Positions 8,602 through 17,897 of a stretch of DNA of 64,000 nucleotides are shown in pieces. The position numbers and the translations under genes were made by a program. The notes beneath the pieces were generated by a model, which worked only from the letters and a program-made list of their open reading frames with translations, was not told where the DNA came from and did not search any database. The stretch lies in NCBI GenBank assembly GCA_037045045.1, contig JBAOHL010000007.1, positions 124,001 through 188,000 of the forward strand, written 5' to 3'. The DNA comes from Phosphoribacter sp037045045. Lineage in GTDB: Bacteria; Actinomycetota; Actinomycetes; Actinomycetales; Dermatophilaceae. The number at the start of each line of letters is the position of its first letter. Position 1 is the first letter of the stretch.

Positions 8602-9986
8602 GCCTCGCCGTCCCGTATGCCGTCGGGTCCGGCGCCCTGGGCGGCATACCGTCCTCGACGGACAACCCGCTCGCCGACTTCTCCGACACCCCGCTGTGGC
8701 TGTCGCTGGTCAAGGCGCTGCTGATCTTCGTCTACCTGCTCATTTCGACGCTGCTCGTCATTTGGTTCGAGCGGCGGATCATCGGGCGGATGCAGCAGCG
8801 ACCGGGCCCCAACCGCAACGGCCCGTTCGGTCTGCTGCAGACCCTCGCCGACGGCATGAAGTCGATGTTCAAGGAGGACGTCACTCCGGCCAACGCCGAC
8901 AAGGTCATCTTCACGCTGGCCCCGCTCATCGCGGCGACGATGTGCTTCGTCTCCTTCGCGATCATCCCGCTCGGCGACAAGGCGTGGCTCTTCGGCCATC
9001 TCACTCCCCTGCAGCTCACCGACGTCCCGGTGGCCGTGCTCCTCGTGCTCGCGGTGGCCTCGGTCGGCGTCTACGGCATCGTCCTGGCAGGGTGGTCCTC
9101 CGGGTCGACCTACCCGTTGCTCGGCGGGCTGCGCTCGACCGCACAGGTCATCTCTTACGAGATCGCCATGGGCCTCTCGCTCGTCGCGGTCTTCCTCTAC
9201 AGCGGTTCGATGTCGACCTCGCAGATCGTCGCCGGCCAGTCGAGCCAGTGGTATCTCATCCCGGCGTTCTTCTCGTTCGGGGTCTACGTCATCACCATGG
9301 TCGGCGAGACCAACCGGCTGCCCTTCGACCTGGCCGAGGGCGAAGGCGAGATCGTCGGCGGGTTCCACACCGAATACGGCTCGATGCGGTTCGCCATGTT
9401 CTTCCTCGGCGAGTACATCAACATGTTCTCGGTCTCGGCGCTGGCCACGACGATGTTCCTCGGCGGCTGGCAGGCCCCGCCGCTCGTGTCGCTCATCGGC
9501 GACAATGCCCTGAGCGGCGGCTGGTGGGGCGTGCTGTGGTTCACCCTCAAGCTCTGGGGGTTCATGTTCTTCTTCGTCTGGCTGCGCGGGTCCCTGCCCC
9601 GAGTGCGCTACGACCAGTTCATGCGGTTCGGTTGGAAGCTGCTCATCCCGGTGACTCTCGCCTGGGTCGTCGCCGTCGCCTTTATCCGGGGCTCTCAGAA
9701 CGGGTGGTTCGGGACGGGCGCGTTCGTCTTCGCAGGTCGGGCGATTCCCTATGCGACCGTGGCGCTCGTCGTCTTCGTCGCCGTTGTCGTCCTGGCCGCA
9801 GCCTGGACGTGGGACGCTCGGGCCGCTGCGGCCCGGGACGCCGCACTGGTCCTCCAGCCGGAGGAGATCGACCCGTATGCCGGTGGTTATCCGGTGCCGC
9901 CGTTGCCCGGACAGCGACTGCGAGAACCGCACCCGGAGCCGGAATCGGTCACCGCGTCGACGGTGAAGGAGAACCTCGGTGGCTGA
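8598..9986 (+). CDS. nuoH: NADH-quinone oxidoreductase subunit H
   Basis: A 462-residue membrane subunit that joins the peripheral arm to the proton pumps and forms the quinone entry channel. ERRIIGRMQQRPGPNRNGP is the strongly conserved NuoH loop, and FDLAEGEGEIVGGFHTEYG is the acidic quinone-site loop. About nine hydrophobic segments are visible, with a hydrophilic C-terminal tail. The start is GTG at 8598, inside the nuoG stop. Two copies of the octamer GTATGCCG lie in opposite orientation within the first 52 bases (8615 and 8642); the second forces a rare ATA Ile codon. Confidence 0.96.
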   Translation: MSLAVPYAVGSGALGGIPSSTDNPLADFSDTPLWLSLVKALLIFVYLLISTLLVIWFERRIIGRMQQRPGPNRNGPFGLLQTLADGMKSMFKEDVTPANADKVIFTLAPLIAATMCFVSFAIIPLGDKAWLFGHLTPLQLTDVPVAVLLVLAVASVGVYGIVLAGWSSGSTYPLLGGLRSTAQVISYEIAMGLSLVAVFLYSGSMSTSQIVAGQSSQWYLIPAFFSFGVYVITMVGETNRLPFDLAEGEGEIVGGFHTEYGSMRFAMFFLGEYINMFSVSALATTMFLGGWQAPPLVSLIGDNALSGGWWGVLWFTLKLWGFMFFFVWLRGSLPRVRYDQFMRFGWKLLIPVTLAWVVAVAFIRGSQNGWFGTGAFVFAGRAIPYATVALVVFVAVVVLAAAWTWDARAAAARDAALVLQPEEIDPYAGGYPVPPLPGQRLREPHPEPESVTASTVKENLGG

Positions 9987-10677
9987 CCACCTGCCGGCCG
10001 AGCCGGTCCACCCGAACCTGCCCTCGACGCAGCCGCGGGAGCCCGACAAGCCCCAGGCCCGCGCCGGTTGGCTCGGGGAGAGTATGCCGGCCCCCATCGG
10101 CGGTTTCGGTGTCACCCTCGCGACGATCTTCCGCAAGGTCTACACCGAGGAATACCCGGAGCAGAAGCGTCCCACCGCGCCGCGCTACCACGGCCGCCAC
10201 CAGCTCAACCGGCATCCCGACGGCCTGGAGAAGTGCGTGGGGTGCGAGTTGTGCGCGTGGGCCTGCCCGGCCGACGCGATCCTCGTCGAGGGCGCCGACA
10301 ACGACGACTCCGAGGGCGGGCGCGGTCGGTTCTCGCCGGGGGAGCGCTACGGGCGCGTCTACCAGATCAACTACCTGCGCTGCATCTTCTGTGGCCTGTG
10401 CATCGAGGCCTGCCCGACCCGGGCCCTCACCATGACGAACTTCTACGAACTGGCCGACAACAACCGGGCCGACCTCATCTACACCAAGGACCAGCTGCTC
10501 GCGCCCCTGCAAGAGGGCATGCTCGCCGCCCCGCACCCCATGGTCGAGGGAACGGACGAGCGCGACTACTACCTCGGCAAGGTCGAGCGAGCCAGCGAGG
10601 ACCAACGGGCCTGGGCGCCGGCCCAGGAGAGCGAGGCCATGGCCGACCTGGCCGGCGAAGGGGGGCCGACCCGATGA
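9979..10677 (+). CDS. nuoI: NADH-quinone oxidoreductase subunit I
   Basis: A 232-residue ferredoxin-like subunit with two [4Fe-4S] clusters (N6a and N6b). The ligand motifs are CVGCELCAWACPAD and CIFCGLCIEACPT. The N-terminal 60 residues and the acidic C-terminal tail extend beyond the E. coli protein, which is usual in Actinomycetota. The GTG start at 9979 lies 8 bases inside nuoH. It overlaps the nuoJ ATG by 4 bases. Confidence 0.96.
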   Translation: MADHLPAEPVHPNLPSTQPREPDKPQARAGWLGESMPAPIGGFGVTLATIFRKVYTEEYPEQKRPTAPRYHGRHQLNRHPDGLEKCVGCELCAWACPADAILVEGADNDDSEGGRGRFSPGERYGRVYQINYLRCIFCGLCIEACPTRALTMTNFYELADNNRADLIYTKDQLLAPLQEGMLAAPHPMVEGTDERDYYLGKVERASEDQRAWAPAQESEAMADLAGEGGPTR

Positions 10678-11444
10678 CCGGAACCGGCGAGGCGGTGCTG
10701 TTCTGGATCCTCGGCCCGCTCATGGTGCTGGCCAGCCTCGGGCTGCTGTTCGCCCGTAAGGCCGTCCACGCGGCGTTGTGCATGGCGTTCGTCATGGTCA
10801 ACCTGGGGGTCCTCTACATCGCCTCCCAGGCGCAGTTCCTCGGCGTCGTCCAGGTGTTCGTCTACACCGGCGCCGTGATGATGCTGTTCCTCTTCGTCCT
10901 CATGCTTATCGGGGTGGACGCCGCCGACTCGGTCGTCGAGACGATCCGCGGTCAACGGGTGGCTTCCCTCGTCCTGGCCTTCGCTCTGGTGGCGCTGATG
11001 TTCTTCGCCATCGGCTCGACCGTCCTGCCGACGATGGCCGGGCTGGACGCCGTGAACACCGACCCGGGCAACGTCACGAGCCTGGCCTGGCTGATCTTCG
11101 GCAAGTACGTCTGGGTCTTCGAGATCACCTCGGCACTGCTCATCACCGCCGCCCTCGGCGCGATGGTCCTGGCCCACCGCGAGCGGTTGACTCCGCGGGC
11201 GACCCAGCGCGAGCTGGCCGCCCGCCGGGTGCGCGACAACGTTCTCGTCGCGGGCCTGCCCGCTCCAGGGGTCTACGCCCGGCACAACGCTGTGGACACC
11301 CCGGCGCTGCTGCCCGACGGCAGCCCGAGCGAGCTGTCCGTCTCTCGGGTGCTCGTGGCCCGCGACCAGATCACCGCTCCCGAGACCTACTCGGATGCCG
11401 AGTTGCGGGCCGAGCGCGAGATCCAGGAAGGGAGCGCCCGGTGA
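10674..11444 (+). CDS. nuoJ: NADH-quinone oxidoreductase subunit J
   Basis: A 256-residue membrane subunit with about five transmembrane segments in the first 170 residues (for example VQVFVYTGAVMMLFLFVLML, the pi-bulge helix region) and a hydrophilic C-terminal tail of about 85 residues that E. coli NuoJ lacks. The ATG at 10674 overlaps the nuoI stop. The gene ends in a 4-base overlap with nuoK. Confidence 0.95.
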   Translation: MTGTGEAVLFWILGPLMVLASLGLLFARKAVHAALCMAFVMVNLGVLYIASQAQFLGVVQVFVYTGAVMMLFLFVLMLIGVDAADSVVETIRGQRVASLVLAFALVALMFFAIGSTVLPTMAGLDAVNTDPGNVTSLAWLIFGKYVWVFEITSALLITAALGAMVLAHRERLTPRATQRELAARRVRDNVLVAGLPAPGVYARHNAVDTPALLPDGSPSELSVSRVLVARDQITAPETYSDAELRAEREIQEGSAR

Positions 11445-11740
11445 ATCCCGTCAACTACGTGTACCTGTCCGCGGCCCTCTTCGGCGTCGGGGCAGCGACG
11501 GTGCTGCTGCGCCGCAACGCCATCGTCGTGTTCATGGGCATCGAGCTCATGCTCAACGCCGCCAACCTCGCCTTCGTGACGTTCGCCAGGGTCTACGGCA
11601 ACCTCGACGGACAGGTCGTCGCGCTGTTCGTCATGCTCGTCGCGGCCGCCGAGGTCGTCGTCGGCCTCGCGATCATCATGGCCATCTTCCGTGCGCGCCG
11701 GTCGGCCTCGGTCGACGACGCCAACCTGCTGAAGCTGTAA
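11441..11740 (+). CDS. nuoK: NADH-quinone oxidoreductase subunit K
   Basis: A 99-residue, three-helix membrane subunit related to MnhC of Na+/H+ antiporters. The conserved FMGIELMLNAANL carries the key glutamate, and a second glutamate is in AAAEVVVGLAI. The GTG at 11441 is nested in the nuoJ stop codon. The size is exactly as expected. It is 13 bases before nuoL. Confidence 0.96.
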   Translation: MNPVNYVYLSAALFGVGAATVLLRRNAIVVFMGIELMLNAANLAFVTFARVYGNLDGQVVALFVMLVAAAEVVVGLAIIMAIFRARRSASVDDANLLKL

Positions 11741-11753
11741 GGGACGTGGCGCC

Positions 11754-13712
11754 GTGATCTCCTTCCTCACTCCTCTGGCCGGTATGCCGGTCGCGGACGA
11801 GGGCGCGGCGCTGGCCGCCGCAACCGGGCCCGCGGCATACGCGTGGCTGTTGGTCGCCTTGCCGCTGTTGGGTGCCGCCGTCCTACTCGTCGGAGGCCGG
11901 CGCGCCGACTCGTGGGGCCCGGGCCTGGCCGTGGGCCTGTCTTGGGCCTCGTTCGGGGTCGGCGTGGCCATCCTCGCCCAGATGATCGGGCGCCCGGCGG
12001 AGCAGCGCGGTCAACACCTGCGGCTGTTCTCGTGGGTGCCGGCTGGCCAGTTCCAGCTCGACGCGGGCCTGCAGGTGGACCAACTGTCGATGTCGTTCGT
12101 CATGCTCGTGACGTTCGTCGGCTCGCTCATCCTCGTCTACTCGCTCGGGTACATGGCCCACGACCCCGACAAGCGGCGGTTCTTCGGCTACCTCAACCTC
12201 TTCGTCGCCGCGATGTTGCTGCTCGTGCTGGCCGACTCCTACCTGCTGCTCTACGTCGGCTGGGAGGGCGTCGGCCTCGCGTCCTACCTGCTCATCGGGT
12301 TCTGGAACTGGAACCCCGCATACGCCTCTGCGGCGAACAAGGCCTTCGTCGCCAACCGGGTCGGCGACCTGGGCATGGGCGTCGCGATCATGCTGATGTT
12401 CTGGCAGTTCGGCAAGGTCGACTTCGGCTCGGTCAACGCCGGCATCGCCAACGCCAGTCAGGGCGCGCTCACCGCGCTCGGGCTGTTCCTGCTGCTCGCC
12501 GCGTGTGGCAAGTCCGCCCAGTTCCCGCTGCAGAGCTGGCTCGGCGACGCGATGGCCGGCCCGACGCCGGTGTCCGCGCTCATCCACGCCGCGACGATGG
12601 TCACCGCCGGTGTCTACCTCGTCGTGCGCAGCGGCGCGATCTTCCAGGCCGCCCCGACAGCGCAGCTGGCCGTCGTCATCGTCGGTGCGATCACCCTCGT
12701 GTTCGGGGCGATCGTCGGCTGCGCGAAGGACGACATCAAGAAAGCCCTGGCCGCGTCGACGATGAGCCAGATCGGCTACATGATGCTTGCTGCCGGCCTC
12801 GGTCCGATCGGCTACGCGTTCGCGATCTTCCACCTGCTCACCCATGGCTTCTTCAAGGCCGGGATGTTCCTCGGCGCCGGTTCAGTCATGCACGGAATGA
12901 ACGACCGGGTCGACATGCGCGGGTTCGGCAACCTCTCCGGGGCCATGAAGGTCACCTGGGCGACCTTCGCGTTCGGCTGGCTCGCGATCCTCGGCATCCC
13001 GCCGTTCTCCGGGTTCTGGTCCAAGGACAAGATCATCGAGTCGGCGTTCGTCGGCGAGGGTTGGCGCCCGTGGCTGTTCGGTCTCACCGCGTTGATCGGC
13101 GCGGCAGTCACCGCGTTCTACATGTCCCGTCTGTTCTTCATGACCTTCCACGGCGAGAAGCGCTGGCCCGAGGACGCCCACCCGCACGAGTCCCCCAAGG
13201 TCATGACGGTGCCCATGGTGGTCCTCGCGGTGGGTTCGGCGCTGCTGGGCGGGTTGCTGTCGATCGGCAATGCCTTCAGTTCCTGGCTAGCCCCGGCGGT
13301 CGGTGCCCACGAGGGCGCCGAACACGACCCGGTCCTACCGGTGTGGGTCATCGTCGTGCTCACCCTCGCGCTCGTCGCCGGCGGCGTGTGGCTGGCGTGG
13401 ATGCGCTATTGGCGTGACCGGGTGCCCCGCACCGCCCCGGCCGGCAATCTGCTCACCCGGGCCGCGCGCAACGACCTCTACCAGGACCAGGTCAACGAGG
13501 GCCTGCTCATGCGTCCCGGGATCCACATCACCCGGGCGTTGGACTTCCTCGACCGGCGCGGCGTCGACGGGGCGGTCGGTGGGTTGGCGGCGCTCGTCGG
13601 CGGGACCTCCTCGCGGCTACGGCGGGTCCAGAACGGTCTGGCCCGGTCCTACGCCCTGACGATGCTGCTCGGTGTCGTCCTCATCCTCGGCACCGTGTGG
13701 GTGATGCAGTGA
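11754..13712 (+). CDS. nuoL: NADH-quinone oxidoreductase subunit L
   Basis: A 652-residue antiporter-like proton pump at the distal end of the membrane arm. The conserved glutamate is in LLLYVGWEGVGLASYLL, the lysine/His region in GCAKDDIKKALAASTMSQIG, and LTHGFFKAGMFL is typical. The C-terminal part contains the long amphipathic lateral helix expected of NuoL. The start is GTG at 11754. It overlaps nuoM by one base. Confidence 0.96.
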   Translation: MISFLTPLAGMPVADEGAALAAATGPAAYAWLLVALPLLGAAVLLVGGRRADSWGPGLAVGLSWASFGVGVAILAQMIGRPAEQRGQHLRLFSWVPAGQFQLDAGLQVDQLSMSFVMLVTFVGSLILVYSLGYMAHDPDKRRFFGYLNLFVAAMLLLVLADSYLLLYVGWEGVGLASYLLIGFWNWNPAYASAANKAFVANRVGDLGMGVAIMLMFWQFGKVDFGSVNAGIANASQGALTALGLFLLLAACGKSAQFPLQSWLGDAMAGPTPVSALIHAATMVTAGVYLVVRSGAIFQAAPTAQLAVVIVGAITLVFGAIVGCAKDDIKKALAASTMSQIGYMMLAAGLGPIGYAFAIFHLLTHGFFKAGMFLGAGSVMHGMNDRVDMRGFGNLSGAMKVTWATFAFGWLAILGIPPFSGFWSKDKIIESAFVGEGWRPWLFGLTALIGAAVTAFYMSRLFFMTFHGEKRWPEDAHPHESPKVMTVPMVVLAVGSALLGGLLSIGNAFSSWLAPAVGAHEGAEHDPVLPVWVIVVLTLALVAGGVWLAWMRYWRDRVPRTAPAGNLLTRAARNDLYQDQVNEGLLMRPGIHITRALDFLDRRGVDGAVGGLAALVGGTSSRLRRVQNGLARSYALTMLLGVVLILGTVWVMQ

Positions 13713-15235
13713 TGACCACGTCGTTCCCCTGGCTGACCCTCATCGGTTTGCTGCCGCTCCTCGGGGCCCTCGCGATCTGGATGATCCAGGAGCTGGCCGA
13801 CTGGGCCAAGCACATCGCCGTCGGAGTCTCCGTCGTCACGCTCGTCCTTACCGTGGCCATGGCCCTGCAGTTCCAGCCCGGCTCGGCGGCGAAGTTCCAG
13901 TTCGTCGAAGAGCACGCGTGGATCCAGCAGTTCGGCGTGAGCTACGCCCTCGGCGTCGACGGCATCGCCCTGGCCCTCATCGTCATGTCTGCCGTCCTCG
14001 TCCCGATCTGCCTCGTCGCCGCCTGGAACGACCTGCCCCCCGAGCAAGCCCATCGCGAGCGGCACTACTTCGCCCTGATGCTCGTCCTCGAGACGTTCAT
14101 GATCGGTGTCTTCGCCGCGACCGACGTCTTCCTGTTCTACGTCTTCTTCGAGGCGATGCTCATCCCGGTGTACTTCCTCATCGGCCAGTTCGGCGGGCCT
14201 CGTCGGCAGTATGCCGCGGTGAAGTTCCTGCTGTTCTCGCTGGCGGGCGGGCTCATCATGCTCGCGGCGGTCATCGCCCTCTACAGCAACGGTCCCGGCG
14301 GTTCCCAGGGCTTCCTGCTGTCGAACCTGACCGGCCTGACGATCGCCCCGGGGACCGAGAAGCTCATCTTCCTCGGCTTCTTCTTCGCCTTCGCGGTCAA
14401 GGCCCCGATGGTCCCCGTCCACACCTGGCTGCCGGACGCCGCGGCCGAGTCCCGGCCGGCGACTGCGACCTTGCTCGTCGGCGTGCTGGACAAGGTCGGC
14501 ACCTACGGGATGATCCGCTTCTGCATGGAGTTGTTCCCGGGGGCGAGCCAGTGGGCCACACCGCTGGTCATCGTCCTGGCCCTGGTCTCCATCGTTTACG
14601 GGGCGCTGCTGGCCATCGGGCAGTCCGACATCATGCGGCTCATCGCGTTCACGTCGATCAGCCACTTCGGGTTCATCGTCCTGGGGATCTTCGCAGTGAC
14701 CTCGACGTCCTGGACCGGCTCGACGCTGTACATGCTCAACCACGGGTTCTCCACGGCCGCCCTGTTCCTCTTCGCCGGCATGCTCATCAGCCGGCGGGGA
14801 AGCAAGCGCATCCCCGACTTCGGCGGGTGGCAGCGCGTCGTGCCCGGGCTCGCCGGCGTGTGGTTGCTGGCCGGCCTGTCCTGCATCGCCCTGCCCGGGT
14901 TGGGGTCCTTCCTCTCGGAGTTCCTCGTGCTCGCCGGGACCTTCCAACGCCATCAGGTCGTCGCGGTCGTCGCGACGACGGGGATCATTCTCGCGGCGCT
15001 GTACATCCTGCTCATGTACAAGCGCACGATGACCGGCCCGAAGCCCGACAACGTCGCGGTGCCCGACCTCAGCGCCCGGGAGAAGTGGGTCGCCGTGCCG
15101 CTCATCGCGCTGTTCGTCGCGTTGGGCTTCTATCCGAAGCCCGCGCTGGACGCCATCACGCCCGCGGTGACGAGCATCCTCGCGTCGATCCACGTCACCG
15201 ATCCTGCGCCCGTGGCCGAAGGGAGCAACAAGTGA
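13712..15235 (+). CDS. nuoM: NADH-quinone oxidoreductase subunit M
   Basis: A 507-residue antiporter-like proton-pumping subunit. The essential Glu is in FYVFFEAMLIPVYFLIGQ, and the Lys is in FFAFAVKAPMVPVHTWLPDA, both diagnostic for NuoM. About fourteen transmembrane segments are seen. I prefer the ATG at 13712, which shares a base with the nuoL stop (TGATG) like the other junctions in this operon, over a GTG 15 bases upstream. It overlaps nuoN by 4 bases. Confidence 0.95.
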   Translation: MTTSFPWLTLIGLLPLLGALAIWMIQELADWAKHIAVGVSVVTLVLTVAMALQFQPGSAAKFQFVEEHAWIQQFGVSYALGVDGIALALIVMSAVLVPICLVAAWNDLPPEQAHRERHYFALMLVLETFMIGVFAATDVFLFYVFFEAMLIPVYFLIGQFGGPRRQYAAVKFLLFSLAGGLIMLAAVIALYSNGPGGSQGFLLSNLTGLTIAPGTEKLIFLGFFFAFAVKAPMVPVHTWLPDAAAESRPATATLLVGVLDKVGTYGMIRFCMELFPGASQWATPLVIVLALVSIVYGALLAIGQSDIMRLIAFTSISHFGFIVLGIFAVTSTSWTGSTLYMLNHGFSTAALFLFAGMLISRRGSKRIPDFGGWQRVVPGLAGVWLLAGLSCIALPGLGSFLSEFLVLAGTFQRHQVVAVVATTGIILAALYILLMYKRTMTGPKPDNVAVPDLSAREKWVAVPLIALFVALGFYPKPALDAITPAVTSILASIHVTDPAPVAEGSNK

Positions 15236-16839
15236 GCCCCGCACTGGGCGGCGCCCTGCCGTCGGCCTTCGTCGCGGCCGAGGTCGACTCGATCGCCCTG
15301 TTGCCGATGCTCATCGTCCTCGGGGCGGCCGTTGTCGGGGTCCTCGTCGAGGCCTTCGTCCCGCGCCGCTCACGGTATGCCGTGCAGGTGGGCGTCACGC
15401 TCGTTGCCCTCGTCGGGGCCCTGCTCGCCTTGGCCCTCGCCGCCGTCAACCACCAAGGGGTCACCGCCGGCACGCGAGTGGCACCTGGCGGCCCCCTGCT
15501 CGGCGCCGTCGTCATCGACGGCCCGGCCCTGTTCGTCCAGGGCGCCGTTCTCGCGTTCGCCCTGCTCGGTGCCCTCACCCTGGCCGAACGTCTCGGCGGC
15601 ACCGGGCCGGATGCCTTCACGCCGATGGGGGCATCGACGCCGGGGTCCCCACAAGAGGACGCGGCGCAGCGGGCCGGCACGATGACCGGTGAGGTCTTCC
15701 CGCTGTTCCTCCTCTCGGTGTCGGGCATGCTGCTGTTCCCGGCGGCCGGCGACCTGCTGACCATGTTCGTCGCCCTCGAGGTCCTCTCGCTGCCCCTCTA
15801 CATCCTGTGCGGACTGGCCCGGCGGCGCCGGCTTCTCTCGCAAGAAGCCTCGCTCAAGTACTTCCTCCTCGGGGCCTTCTCCTCGGCCTTCTTCCTCTTC
15901 GGCGCCGCACTGGTCTACGGGGCCACCGGGTCGGTGTACTTCTCCCAGATCGCCGCAGGCATCGGCGCGGCCAACAGTCAGCTCCAGGGTCTGCTCGTGC
16001 CCGGTGTCCTGCTGGTGGCCATCGGCCTGCTCTTCAAGGTGGGCGCGGCGCCCTTCCACATGTGGACCCCCGACGTCTACCAGGGTGCGCCGACCCCCGT
16101 GACCGGGTTCATGGCGGCGGCGACGAAGGCCGCGGCCTTCGGGGCGATCCTGCGGTTGCTGTATGCCGGTGTGGACGCGGCCCTGTGGGACTGGCGGCCG
16201 GCGCTGGTCGCCGTCGCGCTGCTGACCATGGTCGCCGGGGCGGTGCTCTCGGTGACCCAGACCGACGTCAAGCGATTGTTGGCCTACTCGTCAATCGCTC
16301 ATGCCGGCTTCATCCTCGTCGGGGTGCTGGCCATGGACCGTGCGGGTGTCTCGGGCACGCTCTTCTACCTCGCGGCATACGGGTTGACGACGATCGCCGC
16401 GTTCGCGGTCATCAACCTCGTGCGCGAGGGGGGCGCAGAAGCGACGCACCTGTCTCAGTGGGCCGGTCTCGGCAAGCGCCACCCGCTCACCGCCGGACTC
16501 TTCGCGTTCCTGCTGCTGGCCTTCGCCGGCATTCCCCTGACCTCGGGCTTCACCGCGAAGTTCGCCGTCTTCGCGCCGGCACTGCGCTACGGCGGTGCGA
16601 CCGGGGCCTTCCTCGTCGTCGTCGGGCTGCTGTGCAGCGCGATCACCGTGTTCGTCTACGTCCGAATCATCGTGCTCATGTACTTCACCGAGTCGACCTC
16701 AGACGCGGTGACCGTGGTCGACGGGGCCTGGATGACCAAGACCGCGGTTGCCGTCGGGGCGCTCTTCACGCTCGTCCTGGGCGTGGCTCCTTCCCTCGTC
16801 CTGCTGCTGGCCAACAACGCCTCGCAGTTCCTGCGATGA
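15232..16839 (+). CDS. nuoN: NADH-quinone oxidoreductase subunit N
   Basis: A 535-residue antiporter-like subunit, the last gene of complex I. Signature segments are FVALEVLSLPLYILCGL (acidic residue in helix 5), FKVGAAPFHMWTPDVYQGAP and LLAYSSIAHAGFILVG. The start is GTG at 15232 overlapping the nuoM stop. A short Gly/Pro-rich loop near residues 125-145 is hydrophilic. The stop codon overlaps the polyprenyl synthase ATG by 4 bases, so that enzyme is probably co-translated with complex I. Confidence 0.95.
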   Translation: MSPALGGALPSAFVAAEVDSIALLPMLIVLGAAVVGVLVEAFVPRRSRYAVQVGVTLVALVGALLALALAAVNHQGVTAGTRVAPGGPLLGAVVIDGPALFVQGAVLAFALLGALTLAERLGGTGPDAFTPMGASTPGSPQEDAAQRAGTMTGEVFPLFLLSVSGMLLFPAAGDLLTMFVALEVLSLPLYILCGLARRRRLLSQEASLKYFLLGAFSSAFFLFGAALVYGATGSVYFSQIAAGIGAANSQLQGLLVPGVLLVAIGLLFKVGAAPFHMWTPDVYQGAPTPVTGFMAAATKAAAFGAILRLLYAGVDAALWDWRPALVAVALLTMVAGAVLSVTQTDVKRLLAYSSIAHAGFILVGVLAMDRAGVSGTLFYLAAYGLTTIAAFAVINLVREGGAEATHLSQWAGLGKRHPLTAGLFAFLLLAFAGIPLTSGFTAKFAVFAPALRYGGATGAFLVVVGLLCSAITVFVYVRIIVLMYFTESTSDAVTVVDGAWMTKTAVAVGALFTLVLGVAPSLVLLLANNASQFLR

Positions 16840-17834
16840 GCGGTGCCGGCCCGACGCTGGCCTTGCCCGGCGTATCGCCGGTCCTGGCTCAACGTCTGCG
16901 TGCCGGGCTCGACCGCGTCGAGGCGCGGCTGCACGAGGCCGTCGATCACGAGGACCCGTTCCTCGCCGGGGCCTCGGGTCATCTGCTCGTCGGAGGCAAG
17001 CGGCTGCGCCCGATGCTCACCCTCCTGTCCGCCGAGGCGTGCGACGGCGTGAACGACGCGGTCGTGGCGGCCGCCGTGGGGGTCGAACTGACCCACCTGG
17101 CCTCGCTGTACCACGACGACGTCATGGACGAGGCCGCGGTGCGGCACGGTCGGCCCAGCGCTCCGGCGGCATACGGCAATTCGACGGCGATCCTCGTCGG
17201 GGACCTGTTGTTCGGCAAGGCATCCGAGGTCGTCGCCGGCCTGGGCGCCGAGGCGGTGCTCATCCAGGCCCGGACGTTCGTGCGGTTGTGCGCCGGTCAG
17301 ATCCGCGACGCCCGGCCGCGCCCGGAGGGCGTCGACTCGGTGGCCTACTACCTCGGCGTGCTCGCCGACAAGACCGGGGTGCTCATCGCCACGGCGGCGC
17401 GGTATGGCGCGATGTTCGGCGGCGGGGACGGCGCGACGGTCGCGGCGATGCGCGAGTACGGCGAACGCCTCGGCGTGGCCTTCCAGCTCGCCGACGACAT
17501 CATCGACATCGCCTCCGAATCCGGTGCCAGCGGCAAGACTCCCGGCACCGACCTGCGCGAGGGAGTCGACACGCTCCCCGTGCTCTACGCCAAGGCCTCG
17601 ACGGACCCGCACGACGCCCGCCTGCGCGAGCTGCTGAGCGGCCCGCTCGTCGATCCCGAGCGGCACGCCGAAGCACTGAGACTGCTGCGTGCCCACCCGG
17701 CGCTCGAGCAGGCCCGCGAGCACGCCCGAGGCGTCGGCAGGGGGGCCGTGGACGCGCTCGACCCCGTGCCGGACGGCGAGGCCAAGGTCGCGCTGGCCGC
17801 CCTGGTCGGTTCCGTCGTCGACCGGGTGGCCTGA
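16836..17834 (+). CDS. Polyprenyl diphosphate synthase (trans-isoprenyl type)
   Basis: A 332-residue class I trans-prenyltransferase, which extends allylic diphosphates with isopentenyl diphosphate. Both aspartate-rich metal sites are present: YHDDVMDE (first DDxxD) and LADDIIDI (second). GGKRLRPML is the conserved Lys/Arg pyrophosphate site. Because its ATG overlaps the nuoN stop, and a geranylgeranyl-reductase-type gene precedes nuoA, the product is probably the menaquinone side chain; in mycobacteria GrcC1 is likewise near MenJ. The chain length made cannot be read from the sequence with confidence. Confidence 0.9.
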   Translation: MSGAGPTLALPGVSPVLAQRLRAGLDRVEARLHEAVDHEDPFLAGASGHLLVGGKRLRPMLTLLSAEACDGVNDAVVAAAVGVELTHLASLYHDDVMDEAAVRHGRPSAPAAYGNSTAILVGDLLFGKASEVVAGLGAEAVLIQARTFVRLCAGQIRDARPRPEGVDSVAYYLGVLADKTGVLIATAARYGAMFGGGDGATVAAMREYGERLGVAFQLADDIIDIASESGASGKTPGTDLREGVDTLPVLYAKASTDPHDARLRELLSGPLVDPERHAEALRLLRAHPALEQAREHARGVGRGAVDALDPVPDGEAKVALAALVGSVVDRVA

Positions 17835-17881
17835 GGTCCTGGGAGGGATCCGGCCAGCAACGGCTGTGCACGGGCCGGCCG

Positions 17882-17897
17882 TAGCGCCGAGGCGCTA
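17882..17897. terminator. Possible short hairpin between convergent genes
   Basis: TAGCGCC and GGCGCTA are 7-base complements separated by only GA, so the working hairpin would have a slightly shorter stem. It lies in the 60-base gap between the converging polyprenyl synthase and phosphofructokinase genes and includes the stop codon of the latter. There is no T-tract. Weak candidate. Confidence 0.3.

Noticed and set aside
7353..10136. A 927-codon open frame on the minus strand across nuoG and nuoH
   Set aside because: It is antisense to two certain complex I genes, is made of Arg/Pro/Gly-rich low-complexity sequence and has no family motifs; high GC content creates such frames.
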